This document shows positions 32,479 to 41,584 of a stretch of 64,000 bases of DNA, one piece after another. The notes below the pieces were generated by a model, which was not told the origin of the DNA, searched no databases, and saw only the letters and a program-made list of their open reading frames with translations. Where the stretch lies: positions 62,001 through 126,000 of the forward strand of contig JANEZZ010002704.1 of the NCBI GenBank assembly GCA_026122225.1. The letters run 5' to 3'. This DNA is from Heloderma charlesbogerti. Lineage: Eukaryota; Chordata; Lepidosauria; Squamata; Helodermatidae. Both the position numbers and the translations under genes were made by a program. How positions within the stretch are numbered: position 1 is the stretch's first letter; the number at the start of each line of letters is the position of its first letter.

Positions 32479-32530
<52 letters not shown>

Positions 32531-32552
32531 CAAGCAAGCAAGCAAGCAAGCA
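32464..32552. repeat. (GAAA)n then (GCAA)n microsatellite
   Basis: About 16 GAAA units switch sharply to six GCAA units at about 32530, so one A-to-C variant was itself expanded. Confidence 0.95.
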
Positions 32553-32614
32553 TGCTAGGTCCTAGTAGTCATGTTGGCATCCACTGAACCATCTAGATTT
32601 TAAAATGCTGGAAT

Positions 32615-32836
32615 TGGGGTGGCCACTTACGAATGGCCAGAAAAAAGGAAATGCACCCCTCCAAAAAGAGGACAAATGAGGGCAGTGATTTGCATAACAT
32701 TTGCATATACTAATTGATATGCATAGCTGCAAATTTAGAAATGATTATTAGAATCTAAATAGCAATACAGTATATCTCACCATAGCATAGAAGACTGTGA
32801 CCAGGTGACCAGTGTGCCTGCTGTCCAGATGCTCTC
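32615..32836. mobile_element. Left part of the CAGGGTGGCC hAT-like element
   Basis: TGGGGTGGCCACTTACG, then GGAAATGCA, TTTGCATAACATTTGCATAT and TATATCTCACCATAG, matches the left two thirds of 11415-11766 in the same orientation. Its right end may be the fragment at 34370-34428, separated by later insertions. Confidence 0.7.
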
Positions 32837-32936
32837 TGCTGATGGGCAGCACTTTTATGGCTCATTATCTTGTACCATATTCAAGTTGTGGGGCATGGTG
32901 GCGGTGGGAGGGGGCGGTTGTGAAGCCAACTAATCT

Positions 32937-33270
32937 TAGGGATGTACGAAAGTCACCTACCTTTTCGACGAGGCGATTTGCGGTGGGGGGGAGGCACTCT
33001 GTACCTCCCCCCGAAATCCTTCTCCGGCCGGCTCCGCTCTGCGGAGATTCCACAGAGCCGCTGGCCAGGGCCACCCGCAGCTGGAAATCCAGCCGCTGGG
33101 CAACCTTCCTTCCGGAAAAAAAACAAACCCGCATACGCAAATGGCGGCGTCTATGGCGGCCGCCATTTGCATTCCCTTCTTTTCGCAGTTTTAGCCTACG
33201 TATATATTTACATAAGCTATTATGGCGGGGAAAAAAGGAACGCAAATAGCACCCACTACACTATTTGCGT
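32937..33270. mobile_element. Truncated relative of the 31261 Ac-like hAT element
   Basis: Starts TAGGGATGTACG and has the same order: minus-strand splice donor (32955-32961), GGGGGGGAGGCACTCTGTAC, a GC-rich CTCTGCGGAG hairpin, CGCAAATGGCGGC palindromes (33138-33170), a CCTACGTATATATTTACATA hairpin, and a CGCAAATAGC...CTATTTGCG centre. It stops just beyond the centre palindrome, so the right half is missing and no TSD is found. Confidence 0.8.
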
Positions 33271-33429
33271 ATTGCCATTGGCTCAGGAACATATTAATCC
33301 TTCAACTTCAGGTTAAGTGACTCACGGTCCTAGTCTCTCCAACACTTTAAATAGAAGATGCCTTCAAATAGAAGACAGCCTTTCCATATTGCAATGTTTC
33401 TGCAGTTGTCCATTTTTATTATACTCAAG

Positions 33430-34350
33430 GTGGTCGTAGTATTCCCCCGGCTCTTAGGGTATTCAAAGCCAAGTCACTGACTCAACTAATATATGGTATG
33501 GATTGAGATGACTGACTGCATTTTGGAAAAAGCTCAGGCAGTTTTCTTGCAGCATGCTTTGGGGGTACCCAGCTGTGTGGAATATTCAGTCATGTATTTG
33601 GAAACAGGAGTAGGATCTGTAGAAACCAGAGTGTGGGCCCAGGCACTAAAATTCTGGCTACGACTACATTTTTCTTCATCAACGGCAAACTTTGTAGAGC
33701 TTATGCTAACAGACCCATACTCTAGTAAATGGACCCATACAATTTCACATAAAATTAGCTCAACTAGTGTTTTGCTTGAATCTCTTCTAATGCTTGAGCG
33801 ACAGCAAGCTTCTAAACTCCTGATTCAGAGATTATATGATACTGAAAAACAGGAACTATACTCCCTGGCCAACAGAACTTGTTGCACCATGGCCCATGGA
33901 ATTCTGCCCGGATATCATACTTCAGCCTTTTATTTGATCTCTCTTAAGAACATGCACGCAGAGCATTCATTCTTGCAAGACTTAACGTTTTACCAGCAGC
34001 AGTACTTCAGGGTAGATTTTTGGAAATCCCATTCCAAAGAAGTTTATGTCCACGTAAAGCAGGAGTCCCTAAAATTCTGACACATATACTCTCATATTAT
34101 AATTTTTATTCTGATCTGTGATGTCTGATTTATCCTCTTGTGACCAGCTTCACAGAGCATCTAGACAAAAGATTGGTACTTCACTGTCTGTCAGCTAACG
34201 TCCCATATATCACTAAACAGGTGGCTAATAAAGTAATTAGCCACCTGTTTAGTGATATATGGGACGCTGATTGATTGTATTAGCTGAAGTGAAGAAACTG
34301 TGTCCCTAATATTGTGTTTTGTATTTTAACTTGAATGAGCCTGATGACTG
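33430..34350 (+). pseudogene. Non-LTR retrotransposon C-terminal remnant, clade unassigned
   Basis: The upstream out-of-phase residues (KAKSLTQLIYGMD) and a 195-codon frame at 33493-34080 read like the end of a LINE ORF2. FLQHALGVPSCV, then LETGVGSVETRVWAQALKFWLRL, follows the pattern of a region C-terminal to the RT. A further out-of-phase piece near 34165-34229 encodes LVLHCLSANVPYITKQVAN. No RT or zinc-knuckle motif is present. The tail is AT-rich with AATAAA near 34353. I cannot name the clade from sequence alone. A host gene is unlikely because the reading frame drifts at both sides. Confidence 0.55.
34199..34266. repeat. Perfect 31+31 bp inverted repeat, 6 bp loop
   Basis: The left arm 34199-34229 and right arm 34236-34266 are exact inverse complements around AAAGTA. 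Weaker pairing continues outward with indels to about 34178 and 34293. The left arm is LINE coding sequence, so the right arm looks like an inverted duplication of it. Confidence 0.97.
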
Positions 34351-34369
34351 TAATAAATATATATGACAT

Positions 34370-34428
34370 GAGGGCAGCCTTTCAAATAGAGGACTATCCT
34401 CTGTAAAAGGGGACACCAGGACACCCTT
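34370..34428. mobile_element. Right-end fragment of the CAGGGTGGCC hAT-like family
   Basis: GCAGCCTTTCAAATAGAGGA, then CTATCCTCTGTAAAAGG and GGACACCCT, matches the right end of 11415-11766. Confidence 0.65.
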
Positions 34429-34432
34429 GGAG

Positions 34433-34633
34433 CTGCATAGAAATGCAGCTGGCCTGCATTTCTATATACTGAGCTGGCCTTACCACGTAAATACTGAGTA
34501 ATACTCAATTTCTCAATACTCAATATTGAGTATTGAGAAATTGAGAATATCGAGAAATACTCAATATTGAGTATTTCTCAGTAATACTGAGAAATACTCA
34601 ATATTGGATACTGAGCTGGCCTTACCACGTAAA
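34433..34633. repeat. Overlapping palindromes bounded by a 26 bp direct repeat
   Basis: A perfect 26 bp direct repeat (starting ATACTGAGCTGG, ending CCACGTAAA) lies at 34466-34491 and 34608-34633. Between the copies are three perfect palindromes: 42 bp at 34504-34545, 28 bp at 34552-34579, and 22+1+22 bp at 34562-34606, all variations of AATACTCAATATTGAGTATT. An 11+7+11 hairpin (ATAGAAATGCA...TGCATTTCTAT) precedes them at about 34437-34465. Confidence 0.95.
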
Positions 34634-34904
34634 GAAATCTGCTTCTAGAGGCAGGGTCTTCAGGGGTGCCGACCTGTCTGTCTCCAACTTCCATCTTTGC
34701 AAACAGGCAATCCTGCACCTGCAACCTGAAGTGGTATAGTCCCAACAGGGCGACATTGCATGATTATGCTGAATGCACAGATTAGCTCTCTGGAAGACAC
34801 AGGTTCCTGGCTGGATCTCAGGGCTGAAGTCCAGGGCCCAAAAGCCCCAGCGGGCGGGGGCGGGGAAATGCCCACCCAGAGAGTAGGAGGTGCTGGGTGT
34901 AGTG

Positions 34905-35322
34905 TAGGGATGTACAGATTTTGTTCAGTCCATTCCATCTGTGTTTCACAGATTGTCAGGCATCTTTCATTCAGGCATCTTTCTGAATGCCAATGACAAC
35001 GTCCACTCGTTGACGGAATTGGATTTGTTTTATGGTTGTACGAGATTTTGTTCCACTTGTGCAAGTGCACATTAGTGCTAGCACGTATTCATGTTAATGC
35101 ACACCAGTGCAAGCGCACAACCCATTAATGCGCATTAGCACCACTGTGCATTAGCGTAAGTGCAAATTTGCGCAAATCCCCTCAAAATGTTTTTAAAACT
35201 GGTCCGCAAGCCCATGGAATCTGCGCCACTTGGAAAAAGCTGGTCCACTGCACAATTCACAGGTCAGAGTCATAGAAATTCAAATTCATTTGACTCCACT
35301 GCAGATTTCTTCAACATCCCTA
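34905..35322. mobile_element. Ac-like hAT non-autonomous element, copy 1 of TGTGCATTAG type
   Basis: The termini TAGGGATGTACAGA and (inverted) TAGGGATGTTGAAG; the interior has many AAGTGCACATTAG-like direct repeats. The flanks GTGTAGTG and GTGCGGAG match at 5 of 8. The 418 bp lacks a transposase and is collinear with 36129-36930 minus its inserted element. Confidence 0.75.
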
Positions 35323-35569
35323 GTGCGGAGGCAAGCAGGCCCAATGTCAACACCTGGACTGCCATGAGCATGCAGGGACCCACGAGGTTTGATGCTGATC
35401 GCCGCAGCATCTTATCTTTCTTCTTATTTTAAAAAACATTTTATAGTCAGGGGGCAGCCAGCCAGGCATGTACATGGCCACAGGTGCACAACTGATTATT
35501 TTTACTTTAAGAAAATACATTTTATACAGCAAAATGGTGCTTATTCCCAAGTAAATGTGTTTAGCAGCA

Positions 35570-36090
35570 GAGCAGCAGAAGCAAACTCCATTTAAGTGAG
35601 TTTAAAATGCAAAACTGCACGTCCTCAGCGTATTCCTTTCTTTCTTTCCATCAGAGTCGGCAAACAGTTGTTTCCTCTCTCTAACGTATCAGGAACGTAA
35701 AAGGAGCTGTAGATCATGGAATGTCGGGAAGGGGGAAGAATAGAAATGTTTGTTCTGTGCGTTACAATTGAAGCAATACACACGGCCATCTAAATGGGGG
35801 ATGGGGGGGGGGAAATACGTCCATTCAGAGGAGGCTGGTGAGTCCAATGTCAGTGGGGCTATGAATCTGCTTTGGGTTTCAGCCAGAACTCTAAAGGAGC
35901 TATCAAAGGTGCTGAAACCTATCTGCAAAATGGAGTTGGCACTTTGGATAGCTCCTTTAGGGTTCTGACTGGTTCTGACTGAAACCCAGAGTGGATTCAC
36001 AGCCCCACCAAAATGGGAGCCACCAGCCTCTGCTGAGTCCATTAAGTCCAAGGTCTAAAGTGACCCAGCTGTACCACTGATTCCAGGATG
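35570..36090. repeat. Dispersed repeat shared with 51.4-51.7 kb
   Basis: GCAGCAGAAGCAAACTCCAT, TTTAAGTGAG(T/C)TTAAAATGCA, then GGAA(C/T)..., GAAATGTT, and finally CATTAAGTCCA with ACCAGCTGTACCAC-type sequence occur in the same order at 51415-51705. This copy is interrupted by the MITE at 35826-36035. Class and ends are unknown. Confidence 0.7.
35826..36035. mobile_element. Foldback MITE of the GAGGCTGGTG family, with TSD and empty site
   Basis: CAGAGGAGGCTGGTG at the left pairs with CACCAGCCTCTGCTG at the right; inside, GGGTTTCAGCCAGAACTCTA pairs with an inverted GGTTCTGACTGAAACCC tract. The flanks CGTCCATT (35818-35825) and AGTCCATT (36036-36043) match at 7 of 8, fitting a hAT-type duplication. 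The related repeat near 51655 reads straight through the site (AAATCCATTAAGTCC) without the 210 bp insert. Confidence 0.88.
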
Positions 36091-36128
36091 CGACATAAGG
36101 CGGAGCAGCCTCTTGGTATAGTCTGTCC

Positions 36129-36930
36129 TGGGGATGTGTGGATTTTGATAAATCCATTCTGTGTTTTGGAGATTGTCAGGCATCCTCATTCCAGCATCCA
36201 CTCATTGACAGAATTGGATTTTTTTTAGTGATGTACAAAAGTTTCATTCCCGTTTGCAAATGCACATTAGCAGTAATTAGGGATGTCGGAAAAATCCGCA
36301 AGGGAATCAGATGAGTTCAAATTTTTAGGAATCTCACCCGTGGATTCCGCAGCAGACCAACTTCTCCCTGTTGGGTAGATCTGTGGACTTGTGAACTCTT
36401 GGTTTTTGTTTTACTTTTTGGAATTGTACAAAAAAATTGTCATAGAAAAATATGTCAAAAAAATTAAAAATGGCCAAAAATGTGCCTTTCTCCCATAGTC
36501 TAAAGCATGAAAATGCTCATTTTTAGGGGATTTGCAGATTTGGGGAGATTTGCACATTTTTGCATGTGTGAATTTGCGCAAATTCAAAAACTAAAAAAAT
36601 CTGATTCTGTCGATGGGCAGATGACGGGACAAAAAGTGCCTGACAATCCACGAAACACAAATGAAACGGATTTTGCACAATCAGAACACCCCTAGCAGTA
36701 ATGCACACTTGTGGTAATGCACACTAGTGCAAGTGCACATTAGCACAAGTACACATTAGTGCAAGTGCACAGATGCACATTTGTGCAACCTCCCCAAAGT
36801 AAACCACCACTTCACAGGTACCCAGAAGCCATGCAACTCAGAAAAAGCAGGTCCACTACAGAATCCATACAACAGATTCATAGAAATCCAAACTCATTTG
36901 AATCCATTGAGCATTTCTCCTTCATCCCTA
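36129..36930. mobile_element. Ac-like hAT element, copy 2, with a hAT element inside
   Basis: The termini TGGGGATGTGTGG and (inverted) TAGGGATGAAGG; the flanks GTCTGTCC (36121-36128) and GTTTGTTC (36931-36938) match at 6 of 8, both differences being transitions. Without the inner insertion (36278-36694) and one TSD copy it is about 377 bp and collinear with 34905-35322. Confidence 0.82.
36278..36694. mobile_element. Ac-like hAT element nested in another, perfect TSD
   Basis: The termini TAGGGATGTCGG and (inverted) TAGGGGTGTTCTG. The perfect 8 bp duplication GCAGTAAT lies at 36270-36277 and 36695-36702. The 417 bp AT-rich interior carries inverted AAATTTG/GCAAATT motifs and no transposase. 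It is the youngest event at this locus. Confidence 0.92.
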
Positions 36931-36938
36931 GTTTGTTC

Positions 36939-38359
36939 TATACCTAGTACACCCCAGTAGAAGGAGAGTCACTGTGGCTGGAAAACTATGCTAATAAAGA
37001 CTGGGGGGGGGTTGTTTTTCTTTAGCCAGAGATTAATGGGAATGCATTAATATGTCACTTCACATGTTCTAGGCTGAGCCCTGGTACTAAAAGAATATTG
37101 CAGACTTACTATTCCATTCTGCAAAACGGTGCCTTCTGTTGCAAGTCTGATCTGCTCTACAAACTGAGGGTCAAATGACATTACATGGGAGAAACACGAT
37201 TTCTCCACTAGGATTTTTAGAATTAACACTTAAGATGCAGGAAGCTGCTAACCTGTTTGCTAATAAACTCCCCCCCCCTTTTCCCCATCAAAACTGCTGC
37301 TGCCAATGGTGGGTGGGGGATATAGGTACCTACAACACTCACGCTCTCTTCCCAGGGTTCCCCGCTAACTGCTGATTTGTGTGGAAGGATGCTAGGGATC
37401 TCTAGCAGCATTATCAGTACCTTCCCCAAACTAAAATTCTCAGAATTTGGGGGGGGGGGGAAGACGCCGTGTCAAGGTTTGTCTGGGCTTTTAAAAATTA
37501 TTTTTAGCCTGCCCCTCTTACGGTCAAGGTGGCCAACAAACCAATGAAATACAATGAGAAAAAAATTGCCGTGTGTTTATTTTTTAGTCATCACACTAAA
37601 AGCAACCATAACATGTTTAAATGAAAACTTATATTATTTTTAAACAATTACAAGACAGTAGTGTAGATATACCCTGAGTTTTTCTTTAGTCTGGCACTTG
37701 ATGATTGGCAATAGAGTCCTGGGGTGCAGTAAGTCTCAGACTGTTGGTGGCTGCATGCAGCTCCAGGTTTTGGAGTGCCCTTGTGCAAGACAACCTCAAT
37801 GCCCCCCCTCCCTCAGTGGGTCTACCTTTCTCATCAGTGGGTCTACCTTTCTCTTTCTCATCACTGCTACCACTTGCTTGCTCGACAGGCAGAGAGCCAG
37901 GGAGCAAGGAGGCCATGGCAACTGCTGCTCCTCTTCTCACCACCACCGTTGTCTGGGCCAGGGTGAGAGGCAGGGGAACAAGCAGGTTGCAATGGTGAAA
38001 AGGAGGAGCAGATCCAGGGGGCTTTTGTCAGTGGGCCCCCTGCTGGGGTGTGAGCCCTCAGCAAGTGCCCAACCATTCCTGCCCTTGACGCCAGCCCTGA
38101 CTACACCAATGCATCCTGAACTGTATTACATCCACCTGCCTGGGTGGCTGGCTGTGGGTGAAAGACAGCTTGTGCAGCCTGAATTTGGTGAGAGAATATG
38201 TTGATCTGCTGGGATTTTGTTGCGTAGTGGTTTCAGGCTATCAGAAGTGGCTTTGAAAGATACTCAGAGTGCCAGATGTTTATGGAGGCTGCTGAAGTTT
38301 TGGGGCTTGCTCTGCCATGTACCTGCTTGCTTGATACCTTCTCAGCCTGTACATTTCTA
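36939..38359. other. No feature recognised
   Basis: G-runs at 37007-37015 and 37449-37460 and an AT-rich stretch near 37560-37680. Frames at 37698-38204 are Ser/Pro-rich and without domains. Possibly unique host DNA. Confidence 0.4.
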
Positions 38360-38401
38360 ACTATATATTAGTTAGAGCATTCTAAGGCCTCCTGTGAGGC
38401 C

Positions 38402-39910
38402 TTGGCAAGGCACTTTGCGGATAAAATTGATCGGATTAGGAGTGTTATTCCATGCGCTGTGGATACAGTTAGTGAGCAAGAGGCAGTCTGTGGCAAACTG
38501 GTTTTGTGGGATCAGTTCCAGCTTCTTCTTTCTGATGAAGTGGACAAGGTGCTTTCATCTGTAAGGCCGACTACCTGCTTACTTGATCCTTGCCCATCTT
38601 GGCTCATTATGGGCTGCAAAGAGAGATTGGGTGAGGGGATCAGGGCAGTGGTGAACGCCTCCCTTGAGGAGGGAGTGATGCCATCAGCCCTCACGGAGGC
38701 AGTGATAAGACCACTCTTAAAGAAGCCCTCCTTGGATCCCCAAGTTCTAAACAACTTTCGCCCAGTCTCGAATCTGCCATTTTGGGGCAAGGTGATTGAG
38801 CGGGGGTGGGGGTGGCGATACAGTTGAAAGCACACTTGGAAGAAGCCGACTATCTAGATCCATTTCAGTCGGGCTTCAGGCCTGGGCATGGGACAGAAAC
38901 GGCCTTGGTCGCCTTGGTGGATGATATGAGGAGGTCTCTGGATAGGGGCTAATGCTCCTTCCTTGTTCTCCTTGACCTCTCAGCGGCTTTTGATACCGTT
39001 GACCACGGTATCCTCCTGGACCGCCTGGAGGGGTTGGGCATTGGAGACACTGTATTACAGTGGTTCCGGTCCTTCCTCTCCAGCAGATACCAGAGGGTAG
39101 CACTGGGAGAGGAGGTTTCGGACCCATGGCTGCTCACTTGCGGGGTGCCACAGGGTTCCAACCTCTCCCCGATGCTGTTTAACATTTATGTGAAGCTGCT
39201 GGGGGCTATCTTCAGGAGGTTTGCGGTGTGGTGTCATCATTATGCAGATGACACGCAGCTCTACCTCTCATTTAAATCTTCACCAAGGTTGGCCATAGAA
39301 TCCCTGTAGAAATGTCTGGAGACGGTGAGTGGCTGGATGGGGAGGAATAACCTGAAGCTGAACCCTGACAAGACTGAGGTACTTTTTGGTGGGAGACAAG
39401 AGGAGGCTGGGGGGTGTTGACCTGGTGTTGAATGGGGTACGGCTACCCTTGAAAGAACAGGTCCACAGCCTGGGGGTCATTTTAGACTCCCAGCTGTCCA
39501 TGGAGGCTCAGGTGTCAGCTGTGAGCTGGACAGCACTGTACCAACTCCATCTGATACAGCAGCTGCCCCCCTACCTTCTTGACCGTCTGCTCCCATCAGT
39601 AGTACATGCCTTGGTCTACTCTCGTTTAGACTAGTCTAATGCGCTCTATGTGGGGTTACCCTTGAAGACGGTTCGGAAGCTGCAGCTGGTACAGAATGTG
39701 GCGGCTCACCTGATTAAAGGCAGCCGCCAGTGAGATCACATCACTCCAGTGCTGAAGGAACTGCACTGGTTACCAGTTGTTTTCCGGGCCAAATTCAAGG
39801 TGTTGGTTTTGACCTTTAAAACTCTACACGGTTCCAGCCCAGCCTATCTCAAGGAGTGCCTCCAGCAACACCAAATAGACCGCTCAACAAGATCAGCCTC
39901 GGATGGCCTG
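38402..39910 (+). pseudogene. L2 ORF2 RT remnant (left piece)
   Basis: Successive frames encode HFADKIDRIRSV, the NFRPVSNLPF RT entry motif, FRPGHGTETAL, LDLSAAFDTVDHGILLDRLE (motif A), GVPQGSNLSPMLFNIYVK, and the catalytic YADD at 39241-39252, then SLGVILDSQLSMEAQ. It is broken by frameshifts near 38800 and 39390 and by stops at 38949 and 39307. LRKLQLV-like C-terminal sequence follows to the LTR insertion. Confidence 0.9.
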
Positions 39911-39911
39911 C

Positions 39912-40466
39912 TTTCAGGAGCACCCTAGCTGCCTCTTGCAGTCCCCTCCGATAGCCAACTCAAGACACAGACGACGAGGATTCTTTCCAAGGCTTTATTC
40001 CTTTATTACTTAATGACTCTTTCAGATACTAATCACTAGCGACTAAGCAAGGAACCACACTGGAGATAGATAGCAGAGTAGCCTAAGCTCCAGGTAAGGC
40101 AGTTGGTCCCCGTTTGAAGGAGAACCACGGGAAGACTCTGAACTTATGGGCTATGGAGAGATCCTCCCACTTTCCCTTGGGTCCTCGAGACGCGACCATT
40201 GTTTGAGCTCCAAATGAGCAGAACGCCTCCTTTTGGCGCCTGCCATCGCTCGTCACTCCCTGCGTCTGCTCCAAGCGTTCAGCAAGCCCCCCTCCACCGC
40301 TCTCTCACTGCCGGGGTCACTATCTATCCCAGGAATGCCGGCAGGAGGAATCTCTGCCAGCTGCTGGGCCTGTGAGGGATGAGCTGGCTCCTCTCCCACG
40401 GATTGCTGATCCTCCTTACAATCAGAACTGCTCTGGGGTTCCATTGGCTCAGTTTCCACCCTGACG
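39912..40466 (-). repeat. 3' LTR of the chromovirus
   Basis: On the minus strand it starts at CGTCAGGGTGG (ancestral TGTCAGGG) and ends at CTCCTGAAA, against TGTCAGGG...CCTGACA in the other LTR. A purine-rich tract, GGGGGCAGGGATGA, lies directly upstream on the minus strand (40467-40481), as expected for a polypurine tract. Confidence 0.92.
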
Positions 40467-40873
40467 TCATCCCTGCCCCCATGAGGCCCCCCCTCGTGCT
40501 CCTCCCCTGGGGCCCCAGATTTGTGGGGGTACAGCTGGTGGAAACGCCTCAGCAGCAACGGAGCATGCACATTTTCAGCAGGTTCCCAGGATCGCTCATC
40601 TGGCCCGTACCCCTTCCAGTCCACCAGATATTGCAGGCGGCTGCAAGAAAGGTGGGAGTCCAGAATCTCCGCAACCTCAAACTCCTCCTCCCCCTCCACC
40701 AGCACTGGCGGTGGTGGGGAGCCAGCCGAGCGATGAGGGTCGCCAGAAACCAGGGGGGCCAGCAAAGACCGATGAAAAACAGGATGGATCTTCATGGAGG
40801 GGGGGGGAGCCAGGTGAAAAGCAACAGGGTTCATCTGGTCCGTAATCTGGAAAGGCCCTGTGCAATGAGGCAC
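40253..40873 (-). pseudogene. Chromovirus pol C-terminus with chromodomain
   Basis: Residues about 5-45 (GPFQI, FHLAPPPSMKIHPVFHRSLL) are the integrase C-terminal GPF/Y-type region. Residues 65-116 form a chromodomain with FEVAEILDSH, YLVDWKGYG and SWEPAENV, the feature that defines chromoviruses and is thought to guide integration to chromatin marks. From about residue 137 the frame runs into the 3' LTR. The upstream part of pol is deleted and the frame is shifted relative to the piece ending at 40904. Confidence 0.9.
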
Positions 40874-40903
40874 AAGCTTCTTTGCGGGCGAGTGAGAGGG
40901 GAG

Positions 40904-41530
40904 CTATTGGGTGGACAACCAAACCCAGTCCCCCAGTTGCAGAGACGGACCCGGCTGGCGCCGCTGGTCTGCAGAGGCCTTGTAGGGAGTCCTGTAAGAG
41001 GTGGTGTACCCTCGCAACTCCTCTAAAAAGTCATTCCACTGTAAATCCTGCATCAGCAAGCAAAAAGTTGTCGCGTAGCTGGGAACTGAGTCCTTGTCCT
41101 GCCTGAGGCAGCGAATCTCACGAGAAGCCGTCTGCATGCGCAGGGGGTCACCAAAAAATCTGGCCATTGCTGTCATGAAACCTTGATAGTCCCTGAGCAG
41201 GGGGTTATTAGCGATAAGAAGTCCTGAAGCCCATTTAGCTGCCACGCCTGAAAGTAGGTTAATGATAAAGCCCACACGAACCTGTTCTTTCAGGAAATCC
41301 TCAGGTCGTAGGTGCATGTAGAGCTCTGATTGGGCACGGAAAATCTGAAAAAGTCCTTTCTCACCAGAAAACATATCTGGCAGAGCCACTGGGCACTTGC
41401 GGCAGGGGGGAATCGGAGGTGGTGGGGGTTGAACTGCAGCTTGCAGACTCTGTATGGCAGTCGTCAGTTGAGCCACTTGATCACAAAGAGCCTGGTTCTC
41501 TTGCGCAAGAGCTTGCACTGCCGGGTCCAT
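40904..41530 (-). pseudogene. Chromovirus gag joined to a late pol segment
   Basis: A 208-codon frame. Residues 1-40 look like a coiled coil (ALAQENQALCDQVAQLTTAI), followed by a Pro-rich linker. About 45-170 is a retrotransposon gag (capsid-like) domain with LPDMFSGEKG, FINLLSG-type and FMTAMARFFGDP motifs. From about 175 the sequence changes to YKASADQRRQPGPSLQLGDW, normally just upstream of the integrase C-terminus. The join lies near residue 172 and marks an in-frame deletion of several kilobases. No zinc knuckle remains. Confidence 0.88.
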
Positions 41531-41584
41531 GGCAGCCTCCAGAGGCAGTAGGAGCAGAGAGAGAGAGAGGAACGGGGACCAAGC

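Noticed and set aside
33493..34080. 195-codon open frame as a host protein gene
   Set aside because: Reading continues in other phases on both sides, there is no splice-bounded structure, and the residue pattern resembles a LINE ORF2 C-terminus.
34466..34633. CRISPR-like direct repeats
   Set aside because: Only two copies of a 26 bp repeat, the spacer is palindromic, and the context is vertebrate retroelement DNA.
31261..36950. TAGGG motifs as interstitial telomere repeats
   Set aside because: They are single terminal TAGGGATG motifs of hAT elements with 8 bp TSDs, not TTAGGG arrays.
37698..38204. 168-codon Ser-rich plus-strand frame
   Set aside because: Three overlapping frames on both strands are open here because of composition; no domain, start context or splice evidence.
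40379..41026. 215-codon plus-strand frame in the LTR element
   Set aside because: Antisense shadow of the gag and chromodomain frames and the LTR.
41560..41584. Primer binding site next to the 5' LTR
   Set aside because: The bases just inside the LTR (TTGGTCCCCGTT on the minus strand) do not match a tRNA 3' end I can name, so it was not annotated.
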